A DNA stretch of 64,000 nt from Fistularia commersonii (GCA_037954325.1 JBBMNZ010000001.1:26771758-26835757), one strand, 5' to 3'; shown: positions 1-15,000, counted from the first letter of the stretch. The notes: generated by a model from the sequence alone, not told the origin. Program-made: numbers and translations.

Positions 1-69
1 CTTTCAAATCTGCACTCGGCTTCTCAGATCAACATCGGCAACCTGCAGTCTGCTACCGTGCAAGTAAAG
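1..69 (+). CDS. syne1: syne1 window exon 1 (left end cut)
   Basis: The first 23 visible codons, phase 0, ending SATVQVK before a perfect AAG|gtaaga donor. Its acceptor is at or beyond base 1, so true length is unknown. Frame agrees with exon 2. Confidence 0.75.
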
Positions 70-3000
70 GTAAGAAGCTCATCCTTTATCCAGCTTGGAG
101 TGTTTGGAAATACTTAAATAAATACTAGATAAATATTTATTCCCCTTGAGTGTTTCAACCTTTTCTAAAATGAAATTATGGTCAATATATTTGGCTTTTT
201 GGACTAAAAAAAAAGACAAGATAATGCTGTCACAGCAGCGCAATAATACCAATAAATATGAATATGGATATAAATACAAATATAAATTGGAGATAAAAGG
301 ATAAAGACATTAACAAGGATAGGAACAGATATTAGAATGACAATAAGATAATACTTTATTGACCCCAATTGGGGAAATTCATTTGTCACAGTCGTGCATC
401 AATAACAATATCAATAAATATAAATAGAAGACACAATTAAAAGGATAAAGACAGTAACAAGGATAGTAACAGTTAACATGATGACAACAAGATAAGATAG
501 TACTTTATTGATCCCCATAGGGGAAATTCATTTGTATTTATTTATATGGTTATTGTTTTGCTGCTGAGGCAAAACAATTGTGTTTTGTCTGATGGCCAAA
601 ATACCAAAATAAAATAAGTTAAGATAAGATAAATTTTTTGCTCCCGACAGAAGAAATTAGTTTGTCACAGCAGTGTAACAATTACACTAAATATATAAAT
701 ATAGGTGTATATATAAATTAAAAAAATAGCAAAGACATCCACAAATAAATATACAGCAGTGATCAACAACATGGATAAGAATAGACAACAGAATGGAAGG
801 AAAAAAACAAAACAAAAAAAGACAGCAAGGGTGAGAATAGACAGCCTGAACAACAAGGATAAGATAAAAAATATTTTTTTTCCATTCTGTCTATTCTTTT
901 CCTTGATGTTATTGTTCTTCTCTCTGCTGTTTATGTATTTGTCTTTTGCTGTCTTCTAATTGTCTGTATTTATATTCATATTTATTGATGCATTTATGAT
1001 GATATTGTTCTCTTTGATCAATAGTTGTAGTTGCTGCATAAAAAACGATAGTAAAATTATCTTAGTTTGTATAAAATTGGAAACAGACTTTTTGCTCGGT
1101 CCCTTGCGGTGCAAGATAAAATGTTCAAACTAGCGGGAGGCCAAAGTTAACAATGCAACCAATTTACATCATAAACCGGGAATGCGTTATGGTGTAAATT
1201 GATGTAAATGGGATAAAATATAAAAATAAGAATAAGAAGAATAAGAACAACTTTATTTATCCCAAAGACGATTGTTGTGCTGGAGTTACAAGAAAAATAT
1301 AACAGTAATTAGTAATAATAGAAAATTGTATAAACAGTAAAAAAAAAAAAAAAAAACAGTAAGAAAAAAAGAAACCAAAAAAAAAAGTACATGTCGCTGT
1401 TATGAAATATTGCACAGTTATGAACATATATACAGATAAATTATTACAATTCACAGTAAATGGGTGATATTTTTTTTTTCTTTTTAAGGTTTTAAGATTT
1501 TAAAATTCCCTGCAGCAGAAAGAAGAGGAATTCAAAATATGTTAAAAATATGTTAGAAATTGCAATTTTAAAGAAAGCAGGCTTTCCTTTAAAATGTTGT
1601 TTTCAAATTACTGATACTCGCTGGATATCTGTTGAATTAGTTTGGTCATTTTAAGGGAGGGGGGAAATATTTCTGCAAAGTCTAATTTGACTCTAAATAT
1701 TCTTGATAAATTTTACAGTTGCATGTAAATATGTTTCAATTCCATATGACAGAAGCTTTTTCTGCAAATTCTGCTTTATTATCCCTCATATTATGTTTTG
1801 ACCCATTGGGTCAAATTGACCCTTAACATAATATGAGGGTTAAAAATGAAAAATAAAAATGTTTCTGGGTAAATATCTTATGTTACAATGCCGTACCGAA
1901 ATAAACATAATGTACCGTAATTTCCGGTACATTGTTAAAGTTGCCGCAGAGTTTACATCTTTTAAAAATACGCATGCTCCTTGGATAATTGCTACTTGCT
2001 ACTTTTATAAGTGAGATCGTGGTCAATTTAATTAAATACAACCGTAACATCCACAAACACGTATTGGAAATTCTGTTTTCCGAACAGTGCCTGTAATAGG
2101 ATTAATAATAAATAGGACGAGGAAAAGTCCATCCATCCGTCGCTATCTTGCGCTAAAACCATTTAAGTCGTCTTCTTCGGTGTCGGAATTGAACGGTCTC
2201 ATAATTTCACGCTCATTTCGTCGGTCCGATGTTACCAGGCTAAATATTTTGGCGGCGTGAAGCTCATTAGCATTAAGAAAAATCCCAAAATTAGCCGCGT
2301 TGTTGTTTAAATTGCAGTTTTTAGAGCATTTGGAAAAAAAAAGTAGCGGCTTTTAGTCCGAAAAATAAAGTTGATAGGACCGATTACGCAAATTTCTCTA
2401 CTACAGGTGGTCCTCACTTAATGACGTACTCAAATAACGGTGACTTGGAGTTTTGCGATAATATTAGAATACGTGCGCTTATAATTGGCCTCTATTCGTG
2501 CAAATGTAAAAATTAAAGGGAAAAAAGGGTAATATAGAACTGTACAAATGGCCAAAATGTACAATGCCTATCATAAGTATTCACCCCCTTGGATGATTTA
2601 CCCTTTTAGTGCTTTCATAAATCAATCATGGTATATATTTTTAATTCATTGACATTACTTTGTAGAAATCTGTTTCCACTTTGACATGAAAGAGTTTTTT
2701 CCAATGAATTTTTGTGCTAAAAAAGCCAAATTTTATTAACCATGATGAATACTTATGATAGGCACTGTATGCAAATACTGTACTCATTTTGTAATAAAGC
2801 CACATTTTGTAATAAACTGCCCCAACGCATTTTGTAATACATTTTGCCGCATTATGTTATGTTATTACATTTTGAGAAGATTATTACAAAATGCACATGC
2901 AACTTTTTTTATTCTCTAGGAAATGTAATAACATGGAATTTATAGAATATTCTCTGTTAATGCAACCTTTGAATAGTGTACTGATAGTAATTGCTAAGTA

Positions 3001-6000
3001 CTGCTACTAGGCTAATACAGTGATACTAATAATAGGCCTAGCTTTTACAAATACTTTTAAGTAAAATAAAATACAATTAACAAACTTATGCTTTAGAATT
3101 GTTATTACATAATGCACCATGTTATTACATTTCCAAGAGAATAAAAAAGTTGCAAGTGCATTTTGTAATAACTTCTGTCTCAGCCTTAGTGTCTCTTTCC
3201 TACATTTTCTACTTTTTTTTTTCTATTTACTTCTTCTTGCTTTAGTAACAGTTTAGTAAAGATTTTTTTTTTTTCAAAGGGAATATTCAAATCTTTATAC
3301 TATTTGAGACTTTAAAACACTTTATAGCCTTAACTTTGACACTTAATATTTGTATTTCTTATTCTCCCTCCTTCCTACTATTATCTATTATTGTTATGTT
3401 TTACTTGAAACCCTGGCACAACAATTTCCTTCGGGATAAATAAAGTTGTTCTTATTCTTATTATTGTAATAACCTTCTCAATATGTAATAACTTATTACA
3501 TAATGCAGCACTTTATTACAAAATGCTGCAGTTTATTACAAAATGAAATGAAAACGTTATTACATTTTGGACGTTTAGTACAAAATGCACCGTTATCTCA
3601 AAATGCGTCTCAACAGCCGTCTTGGCTGGTGCAGTTCGAGGCTGTGTGATGAGTAACGTTTCATTTCCCATCTCTTGGTTTTGACAGGAAACCCATGCGT
3701 CCCTACGGAAGCAATCGGACGCGAGACAGAATTTGGAGCGTCAGGCGGAGAAGCTCTGTGAGATCTGCGACCCCGGCGACGCGCAACTCTTACAAAGCCG
3801 AGCGGACAGCGGGATCCAGCCTTATCTGGAGGCGCGGCAGATAGCCGAGCTCCAGTTAGAGTGTCTGGAAAGACTCGAGGCCTTTTTGCAGACCCACGGC
3901 GTCGCCGCCGGGGTGTTGCGGGGTTTGAGACAAACCGTGGAAAGCGCCGGGAGCTGGGATCGCGGAAGGGTGGAGGAGCTCCAGCAAGAACTGACCACCA
4001 TCGTCCCGGACATTTGCCAGCTCGAGACTCTCGCCGTCAATCTCGACGGCGGCCTTTGCAAAAGCCACCTGTGCATCGGCGCCGACGGAGGGTCTCGTAA
4101 ATCGTGCCGGATGCTGGCGGATTCGCTCAGCGCGGAGCTGGACGCGGTGAGGAACTTGCTGGGGACGAAGCAGAGCGAGGCGGAGGCCTTGGGGGCTCTC
4201 TGGACCTCGTTCAGACAGCGGAAGGAACAGCTGCTCCAAGCCGTGGAGGATCTGGAAGAGAAAGCCGATCGCCAGAGCTTTAAAGAACCCAGTCTTCTCA
4301 CGCTTCAGCAGAGGTAAAGCGTCGACCGACATCGACCGATATCGGCGTTCCTGCGGGCGCGGGTGAATGAAGGGGTCGCTTTCGGTTTTCCAGGCTTCGG
4401 TTTTATAACCAACTGGAGGACGAGCTGCAGTCGCACCAGCATGAGGAGCAGTGGTTGAGGGAGAAGGGCAACCAGTTGGCCCAGAGAGATGCCGAGCTTG
4501 CTGGGGAGGTGCTGAGGGAAATCAGCCTGCTGGAGACCACATGGGAGGACACGAAGAGGCTCATAACGGAGAGGTACGGAAAAAAAATTTAAAAAACCCA
4601 AGCGCATTTCGTCTGCTTGGAAGCGGAAGCGGAGCACGACGGGGGAAATGCTAAAAATCAATCCACGGTGGGAGAAAACGCTGCCATTCAATTGATTGTT
4701 TTCTCCCACAGACAGGAGCAGTGTAATATTCTGCTGGCGTACATGAGAGATTATCAAATCCTGAAAACCTCCATCAGCACCAGTATAGAGGCTGCTGAAT
4801 CCTTGGCGGATTTAAGCTCCATTCTGAAGGACTATGAGGAAACCAAGAGATCGCTGACCAAGGTCGGAAACAGGCCCGATATGTAGCTCCGTCGTCTCAA
4901 CCGTCTTCAATGACATTGAAGTATCAGTCATTTACACAGTAAATTATGATATTTAAAATAATATTTCCCGGAGCGAAACTGACATCAATCCGTCCGCAGC
5001 TCATTGAAAGGCTAATTCGCCTCTTATTTACCCCTTTCCTAGCATGAAGGCGTGAAAACAGAAATGTCTGGCAAACAACACGAACTGGACCAGTTTTCCA
5101 ACAAAGGAAAACAGTTAGTGATGGAAATGAAGAAGATCCCGGAGTGTGACTCTCAGGCGATGAAAAAGGACATGGAGACCCTGGTGGATCAGTGGCTGGA
5201 TGTAAGTTGGCCTTCAGCTACAACATCTTGCACACATATTGGCACAGGAGCGGTTTTAAAGTCCAAAATATCAACTCGGCACTGCCGCCTCCTGTTAAAA
5301 GCTGCTATAAAACCATCAGTTCGAGTCCTGGCGACTGCAACATTCATGCTAAATGTTTTAGCCCAGTTAGCATTTCCAGTTAGCATACCCAAAGCGACGG
5401 GTTCAGTTGATATACATTCATCACGTGATTAGCAATTTGCTGGTTTGGGCCGCAAGTATCGCAAATGTCGTAAAGAGGAAATGCCGAATCCGTTCCGTAG
5501 GTGACCGAGAGGGTCGACGACAACATCGATCGGCTGAACCGGATGTTGCTCCTGTGGGGTGACGTACGTAAAATAAGCGAGGACGTGGAAAGCTGGACAA
5601 GCAGTTGCGTGACGGAGCTGAACGAGAGCCTGAACAACCTCAATGACAGTCAGAGGGTGTCGGCAAGGCTCTCCGTCTTACAGGTAAAAACGTTTGGCGA
5701 CGTAAGCAAACGCGCATAATAATTCGACACAGAACGAAAAGGGCAAGAAATAAGAGAGGAGCTCTGGTATTGTATGAGGAAGTCTGGAGTGGCAGAGAAG
5801 TATGTTAGACTGGTGCAGGACATGTATGCTAGCTGTGAGACACTGGTACGGTGTGCTGTAGGGGTAACAGAGAAGTTCAAGGTGGAGGTGGGACTCCATC
5901 AGGGATCAGCTCTGAGCCCCTTCTTGTTTGCAGTGGTGATGGACAGGCTGACAGATGAGGTTAGACAGGAATCCCCATGGACCGTGATGTTTGCGGATGA

Positions 6001-9000
6001 CATTGTGATCTGTCGTGAGAGCAGACAACAGGCAGAGGAAAATCTAGAGAGGTGGAGGTATGCTCTGGAAAGGAGAGGAATGAAAGTTAGTCGCAGCAAG
6101 ACAGAATATATGTGTGTGAATGAGAGGAACTCGGGTGGAACGGTGAGGCTACAGGGAGTGGAGATCAAGAAGCTGGAGGATTTCAGGTACTTAGGGTCAA
6201 CAGTCCAGAGCAAAGGAGAGTGCGGAAAAGAGGTGAAGAGACGGGTCCAAGCAGGTTGGAATGGGTGGAGAAAAATGTCAGGGGTACTATGTGATAGAAG
6301 ACTTTCAGCCAGAATAAAAGGAAAGGTGTACAAGACAGTGGTGAGACCAGCGATGATGTTTGGACTAGAAACTGTTACAATGACCAAAAGACAGCAGGCA
6401 GAACTAGAGGTTGCAGAGATGAAGATGTTGAGGTTCTCTTTGGGAGTGACCAGGATGGATAGGATCAGGAATGAGGCTATCAGAGGGACGGCACATGTCA
6501 GATGTTTTGGAGAGAAGGTCAGAGACTGAGATGGTTGGGTCATGTACAGAGGAGGGAGAGTGAATATATTGGTAGACGGATGCTGGAATTGGAGCTGCCA
6601 GGCAAGAGGTCTGGAGGAAGACCAAAGAGAAGATTTATGGACGTAGTGAGAGAGGATATGAAGGTAGTTGGTGTGAGAGAGGAGGATACAGAGAATAGGG
6701 TTAGATGGAGAAAGTTGACTCGCTGTGGCGACCCCTGAAGGGAAAAGCCGAAAGAAGAAGAAGAAGAGGATGTGACTTTGGGGAAAAATTGACTTTTTCC
6801 ATTGGATTTATTCACAGACAGAAACTGCTGAGAAGGAGCAGAAACTCGAAATCCTGCAGGGCAAAATCTCAGAGCTGAAGACGGGAAGTCAGAGTGAGGA
6901 GACGCCCACCAAGTTGCAGGTGCTACATTGTACTTTCATGATTATTTACTCCAAGTCGTTTTGGATTCGCGAACAAAACAAGAACTTCACCGCTTCGGTT
7001 GGTCGTCAGGTGTTGGAGAACGACCTGCGCAAGAAGATCCACTCGGTTCAGAAGCTGCACGAGCAGGCAAAGGGAAACCTCCTGGACTTCAGCTCCCAGA
7101 AGAAGCAGCTGGAAGATTACATCTCACAAATGTCTGCTTGGCTTAAGAGTATCGAGGATTCCCTTATTTCCTCCCCGGCGGGTTCAGATCCCGAGGACAT
7201 CTGCAGAGTAAAGGTGTGCGATTTATAAGCTCGAAGCCTAATGAAAATTATTGATCCCAACGATGACAGTATCAATAAGTAGGAATATAAAGAGAGATTT
7301 AAAAGTTAGCAAAAGTTATCCAGATAAATAGACAGCTGAATGAACAACAAGGATAAGAACAGAAACAGATAAGAATAAGAACAACTTTATTCATCCCGGA
7401 GGAAATTGTTGTGCCAAAGTTTCAAGAAAAATATAACGATAATAAATAATAGTGGAAAATTGTAGTAAAAAAAAAAACAGAGGTTCAAGAAAAATATAAC
7501 GATAATAAATAATAGTAGAAAATTGTAGAAAAAAAAAACAGAGTTTCAAGAAAAATATAACGATAATAAATAATAGTAGAAAATTGTAGAAAAAAAAAAC
7601 AGAGTTTCAAGAAAAATATAACGATAATAAATAATAGTAGAAAATTGTAGAAAAAAAAACAGAGTTTCAAGAAAAATATAACGATAATAAATAGTAGTAG
7701 AAAATTGTAGAAAAAAAAAACAGAGTTTCAAGAAAAATATAACGATAATAAATAATAGTAGAAAATTGTAGAAAAAAAAAAACAGAGTTTCAAGAAAAAT
7801 ATAACGATAATAAATAACAGTAGAAAATTGTAGTTAAAAAAAAAAAAAAAAAACAGTAAAAAAACAGTTAAAAAAAAAAAAAAAAAGGGAGATATGACCA
7901 TGACAAAAATAAACATGAAGCGAGTGGAGTGACACCAACGGAGTTCAGGCTTGACATGTCAGGGGTCGGCAACCCGTAACACCCAAAGAGTCATTTGGAC
8001 CCGGTTTCCTCGGAAAAGAAAACACTGGGAGCCACGATTACTTTTTGACATCTAAAATAAAGGTACCGCTGTATATATTGCTTTTTATTACCTTTACACT
8101 TTGTATAAACAAGTGTGTAGTGTGTCGCCTCTAAAATTCACAAAGTAATACGGAGAAAATTAAACCTCAGCAATCGTAACATGTTCAACCTAAAGCAGAA
8201 GATAAAGAGTTTGCTCTTGGTGCGGAGATTGTAGTCCAAGCAAGACCTCACATTGGCATGGAAAAGAGCACTTGTAAGAACGCTAGATAAGATAAGAACA
8301 ACTTTATTAATCCCGAAGGAAATTGTTGTGCCAGAGTTACAGACAATATAACAGTAATAAATAATAAAAAGAAAAAGGCAGAATTAGAAATGAAAATAAA
8401 CTATAAACTATAAAGTGTCTCAGTGAAACTATACTGCTCAAAAAAATAAAGGGAACACTTGAACAACACAATGTAACTCCAAGTCAATCACACTTGTGTG
8501 AAATCATAGTGTCCACTCAGGAAGCAACACAGATTCATTTGGACTTGTTTTAAGGACATTACATCAAAGTTGGATCAGCCAGGAGTTTGTTTTCACACTT
8601 TAATTTTGAGTGTGATTCCTAATCCAGACCTCCATGGGTTGATACAATTGATTTCCATGGATCATTTTTGTGTGATTTTGTTGTCAGCACATTCAACTGT
8701 GTAAAGAGCAAAGTATTTCATAAGAATATTTCATTCATTTAGATCTAGGATGTGTTTTTTAAGTGTTCCCCTTATTTTTTTGAGCAGTGTATAAAGTGTC
8801 TTAGTAAACAAGTGATAAAACTATAAGTGTCCTAGTAACAAGTGAGGTAAGGAGTGCACAATAGTATGATAAAAGGAAAAATTGTAGTGTAGCTGTTATG
8901 AAATGAAATATTGCACAGTTCTGAATATTGCACATATTCCGTGTCATCCCATGTTTTCAAGGACCTTCAGAAGGAGCTGCAAAATCAGCAGGGAAGCATC

Positions 9001-12000
9001 GACTCCACGAGAGAAAGCCTCAACACCCTGTGTCGGAAGTATCCCTCGGAGGAGCTTTCCGGCTTGGGCTCGGGACTCACCGAGCTCATCAAGACTTACG
9101 AGTCGGTGAACCAGCTTTCTGCCAGAACACTGGCGTCTCTGCAGAACTGTCTTCAGCAGCAGTTCAACGGTGAGAAAACAGCCGGATCTCGACGGAAAAC
9201 GTGGTTTTCCCTTCACTTTCCGAACGCCCGGACTCTCTTTTTGGATTTTGCATGTCAGGTTTCGATGGGGAAACGCTGAAGAGACTTATTCCGTTTGATA
9301 CCCCAAAAACACAAATGGTATCTTGTTTCACAGATCTGGTACAAGAATTCCATCGCTGGCTCGTGGAACAGAGAGAGATCGTGAAAGAATGCTCCGACCG
9401 GTCGGGGGACACTCATGTTGTAGATCGTAAACTACAGAAACTAAAGGTAAAACCGTGCAACTTGATATAAATATGTGTGTGTACATATAAAAATAACATG
9501 ATTTTGAAATTGTACTTTTGTCTGCCAGGGTGCGATGGAACGCGTGGAGGAGGGCGAGGTGAATCTCACTCATGTTTGTGGGGAAGGAGAGAAACTCCTA
9601 CTCCACCTTCCCAAAGCCAATGCCGGCCAGGTGCAGCAGCAGCTCTCGTCCATCCAGCAGGACTGGGACGGCTTTGTGGAGCAGTGCAGGCAGAACCAAC
9701 AGATCTTGGAGGACAGCGCAACCCTCATGAAAGGGTAGAAAGTGAACTTTGCTGGGAACCAGACCCGCGGAGAACTTCCCATTTAAAAACAAAAACAACA
9801 AACGTTTTTTTTGAACCCCTTGTAGTTTCGAGGGTCGCCTGAAGAAGCTCCGGTGGTGGTTGGAGCACATGGAGAAAAGGATGACCACCGACCGGCTCGA
9901 AGCTAAGCAACGTGGTCCCGAAAAGGCCTTACTGGAGCAAGTTGAGGAATACCAACAGGAGGTGCTCAAAGAAAGGTGAATCAGGAAAAAAAACAGTCTT
10001 TTCTGCAGCACAAACCCTCCAGGAAGGATTCCCCGCTGAATGTTTTTACTCCTGCAGGGATTCCTTTGAGCGTTTATGCCAGGAGGGCCAGACCCTAAAT
10101 GAGGGCGGGCGAGGCGACGGCAGCGAGACCAGAGTCTCAGCGCAGCTGCAGTCGCAGCACCAGGCACTGCTAAGACGTGTGAGAGAGAAGCTACGTAGCT
10201 GCCAGCTTACCTTACAGGAGCAACAGGCGTTTGAAGAGACACTGCAGGCTACCTGGACGTGGCTACATGGAGTCCAGGAGCGTCTGGCTTCACTCAACAG
10301 CACACTCGGCAACAAGGAGACCCTGGAGAAAAGACTCGGTCTTGTGCAGGTCTGCTGTTAACGAACTGAGTAAATGAGACGGGTTGAAATTGTATGTATG
10401 TTTGTTTGTTTGTTTACGAGGGAGTGGCGGGCAGTGCGTTTCCCATCTAGGCCTTCAGTAGGGCTCTATCTGTCAATCCACCCCTCAATAACGATGCGGA
10501 AATGCAGTAGAGAGACGTTACATCGCAGAGATGTAAATGAAAGTTCCCGCTGGCCCCCAAAAACTGGCACAGTCAATCAGTCTTTTTAAGATTTCCCTAT
10601 TTTTAGTCACCTTTTCGTTGTGGAGCTCTTGTTTCCCTTCGCACTTCTTCACTCATTTGTGGATCCACTCTGGTTTCCCCAAAAGTTTTGGACGGCACCG
10701 TTGCTTTTAAGTGTCCATCGGTGCTCTGGTGTCTCATTACTGGTTAGGCAAGTCAAATGTACAAACCCAGGGTGGCTCCAAACACCATATTGGTCACTGG
10801 CAAATACAATTTACAGTGTTCTTCGGAGCCTGCGAGTCAGGGGTACCGCTCATAGCTAGCGGACTGAAAGTGACGGACAAATCCTTTTCCTCCCTGTAAC
10901 AAGCCTGCTAGCTTCGGAATTGCCCGACCTTTCTTAACGATGTCCAGCTTTTCTTGAAAAGTCCATGTTGAACATGGCTTTGACAATAAATCTGCAGCCA
11001 CATCAAAATCCTCTCCTTCCTCAGGCATCATGGGCTGACAAATCGCCTTCATATCAACACAACTATAGTTGAGTACACTCACTGAAGCTCCAATCAAAGG
11101 GCGTTTGACACTCTGACATTACCATAGCCTTCCAGAAGGCCTTAGTTTCACAACTCAAAATCTGATTGGTTGAAGCAACAGTTTCATCAGCACTTATGTT
11201 TTGGCTAGAACGCCCGTGAATCTGATTCTGCAGGCCTCCAGGCAGATTTCTTTGACTTTGACCCTGTCTGACAATAAAAAGTGGCTGAAATGTGATTGGT
11301 TAGATGCTTTAATATGAAAATACATGTGTGGAAGCAGCACAGCCTGGGAAAAAGTTATGAAAGGAAGCAGACAGACCATTTGGAATTATTTCATAAGCAT
11401 TCATGGACAAAATAAAATAAAAATCAGTCTGTGATTCAGATATTTTTTTAGGCCAGCAGAGAAGGCCTTGCAGGCCTTGATGGCCCACCACTGTTGTTCA
11501 GTAATTCTACACGGATGTGTGCGTGTTAATTTTTCTTGTACTCTATTAGGACATCCTCCTGATGAAGGGTGAAGGTGAGGTGAAGCTCAACATGACGGTC
11601 GGTAAAGGAGAACAGGTCCTGAAACACAATCGACTGGAAGAGCAGGAGGTCATTTGCTCACAGCTGCAGACCCTGAAAGATGCCTGGGCCAACATGTTGA
11701 TCACCTCTATGAGTTGCCACAGGTGGGATCCTGGCACTTTTTTGCATGGCAGCGCTTCTGCGGACATCCCACACAGCCTGGAATATCTCAAAAAACCTAG
11801 GAAACCAATTTCCCGTCATGCAAAATCGGCGGCACATAAAACAAAAAAACATCTTAGCAAATCCCGTTTTCCCTAGACATTTTTTAAGCTCAATGAAATA
11901 GAAAAACTGACTAGAAATGTAAATTAGTAAAAAATTATATCAAGAATTGACAAAATGTGTTAAAGGATGCCTGGAAATAATTCACAAAAAAATCACAAGA

Positions 12001-15000
12001 AATTTGAAATAAATTAGCATGGCAAATAACATTTTTTTTTTTTTTTGCCTTCAAGGTTATGTGTAAATAAAATGTGTTTTGCATTTTTTGAAATTGATGA
12101 ACAAATGCAGAGACAACCAAATTACATTTCTGCATGCAAGAAAATATTTTGAACTATGAAAAAAAGACGTTGTGTTGAAGGTAACTTGTAAGCAAAATCC
12201 TCAACCATCCTTTTATCTAGATGTGACAAGATCGCCATAATCTTCAAATTTAAAATTACATTTTAAAAAACTAAAATAAATAAATTTTAATCAATGCTCA
12301 TTAATTATTTCCAAAACTATTATTTATTTTCAAACCAAAAATCCTTCTACTTAAGAGCGACAAAATTATTGTAACATGTTTTATTTAGATGTTACAAGAT
12401 CGCTTTAATCTTCAAATTTAGAATGTAATTTTAAAAACTAAAATAGAATACATTTCAATCTATGCTTATCAATTAATTTAAAACTATTATTAATTTTCAA
12501 AAGAAAAATCCTTTTTCTTATTAAGAGCAACAAAAATATTCTAACATGTTTTCTTTAGATGTTACAAAATCGCCATAATCTTGAAATTTAAAATTACATT
12601 TTAAAAACTAAACTAAAATACATTTTAATCAATGCTCATCAATTACTTTCAAAACTATTATTCATTTTCAAACCAAAAATCCTTTTACTTATTTAGAGCA
12701 ACAAAAAATATTGTATCATTTTATCGAGATGTGACAAGATCGCCATAATCTTCAAATTTAAAATTACATTTTAAAAATTAAACTAAAATGCATTTTAATC
12801 AATGCTCATTTATTATTGTCAAAACTATTGTTTAGTTTCAAACCAAAAATCCTCTTACTTATAAAGAGTGAAAAAAATATTTTAACATGTTTATTAAGAT
12901 TTCACCAGATCGCCATAATCATCAAATTTAAAATTACATTTTAAAAACTAAACTGAAATACATTTTAATCAATAGTCCTTAATAAGTTTCAAAACCTATT
13001 TATTTTCAAACCAAAAATCCTTTTACTTATTGAGAGCAACAAAAATATTTTAACATGTTTTATTAAGATTTCATCAGATCGCCATGAACTTAAAATTTAA
13101 AATGACATTTTAAAAACTAAACTAAAATACATTTGAATCAATAGTCATTAATAAGTTCCAAAACTATTATTTATTTTCAAACCAAAAATCCTTTTACTTA
13201 TTAAGAGCGACAAAAATATTTTAACATGTTTTATTTAGATGTTACAAGATCGCTATAATCTTCAAATTTCAAATGACATTTTAAAAACTAAACTAAAACA
13301 TTGTAATTAATGCACATTAATTATTTTCAAAACTATTATTTATTTTACAACCAAAAATCCTCTTACTTATTAAGAGCAACAAAAAATATTTTAACATGTC
13401 TCATTAAGATTTTACCAGCTTGCCATAAACTTTGAATTTAAAGTTACGTATTAAAAACTAAACTAAAACATTGTAATCAATGGTAATTAGATATTTTCAA
13501 AACTATCATTTATTTTCAAACCAAAAATCCTTTTACTTATTGAGAGCGAGAAAAATATTTTAACATGTTTTATTAAGATTTCACCAGATCGCCATGAACT
13601 TAAAATTTAAAATGACATTTTAAAAACTAAACTAAAATACATTTTAATCAATAGTCATTAATAAGTTCCAAAACTATTATTTATTTTCAAACCAAAAATC
13701 CTTTTACTTATTAAGAGCGACAAAAATATTTCGACATGTTTTATTAAGATTTCACCAGATCGCCATAATCATCAAATTTAAAATTACATTTTAAAAACTA
13801 AACTGAAATACATTTTAATCAATAGTCATTAATAAGTTTCAAAACCTATTTATTTTCAAACCAAAAATTCTTGCACTTATTGAGAGCCCAAAAATATTTC
13901 GACATGTTTTATTAAGATTTCACCAGATCGCCATAATCATCAAATTTAAAATTACATTTTAAAAACTAAACTGAAATACATTTTAATCAATAGTCATTAA
14001 TAAGTTTCAAAACCTATTTATTTTCAAACCAAAAATTCTTGCACTTATTGAGAGCCCAAAAATATTTTAACATGTTTTATTAAGATTTCACCAGATCGCC
14101 ATGAACTTAAAATTTAAAATGACATTTCAAAAATGGAACGAACCAAAATAAAATACACTTTAATAATGCTACATAATGCTACATAATGCTAAATACACTT
14201 TAATAATAATAATAAAAATTCTTGTTATTTTAAAAAGCCCGCAGTGTTGCCGACCCCTGACCCAGGCTAGGTTTTTTTGATAATAAAATGTGAATTTCTG
14301 GTCCGCAGTCGACTGGAGTGGACGGTGGCCCAGTGGACCAGCTTCCAGGAGAGTAAGAGCCACCTGCAGCAGTGGATGGAGTCCGTGGAGCAGGAAGTGG
14401 GGATAACCCTGCCGCAGCAACCGGGCCTCAAAGAGAAGTCCACCTTACTGGAGCGTTTGCGGGCCATCCAGGCTGACATGGACGCGCACGCCGCTGCGTT
14501 GTCGCGCCTCACGGACAAATCGGTGGAGATGTACGAGAAAACCGGAGACCAGGCCTTCGGACCGGAATCGAGGGCAGAACTCAATGCCACCTTTGCTGAC
14601 ATCTCTGCTGTCGTCAAGGTAATTTGGATGCAGAGTCGGGAGCCATTTGTGAGAATCGCCTCCCGGAATCGGAAGAGTGTGTTTTAGAAAAGAAGGGTAA
14701 AAAGAAATCGAACCCGGTTGGAGTCCAATAATGTTTCTGACATCAGACAGCATCTGCAGCAGCGTTGTTCCCAAATTTAATCACTGTAAATTACGGCGTT
14801 TAAGCCGCTACTTTTTTCACAAGCTTTGAGATTTGGATTTTTACACGATTATCACGGTAGCTTCCTTCCGCCAACACCGTCACAGCGGACGAATTAAACC
14901 GTTCCGGCAAACCGGCTCGCATTTACGATTTGCGCTTATCGCATGCATTTTACGTGGCGTCACATTGAAAGTCTGGCTGCCCAAGAAGGAAATGGAGCTG

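Noticed and set aside
3822..4332. Two antisense frames of ~158 residues over exon 2
   Set aside because: Shadows of a GC-rich coding exon; no homology and no splice or promoter signals of their own.
5774..6738. Open frame of ~250 codons as a host gene
   Set aside because: It is a reverse transcriptase fragment with the FADD motif and sister copies at 15.3, 24.3, 37.9 and 60.2 kb.
12215..14150. CRISPR-like repeat-spacer array
   Set aside because: Units are contiguous with no unique spacers, and the setting is a vertebrate intron.
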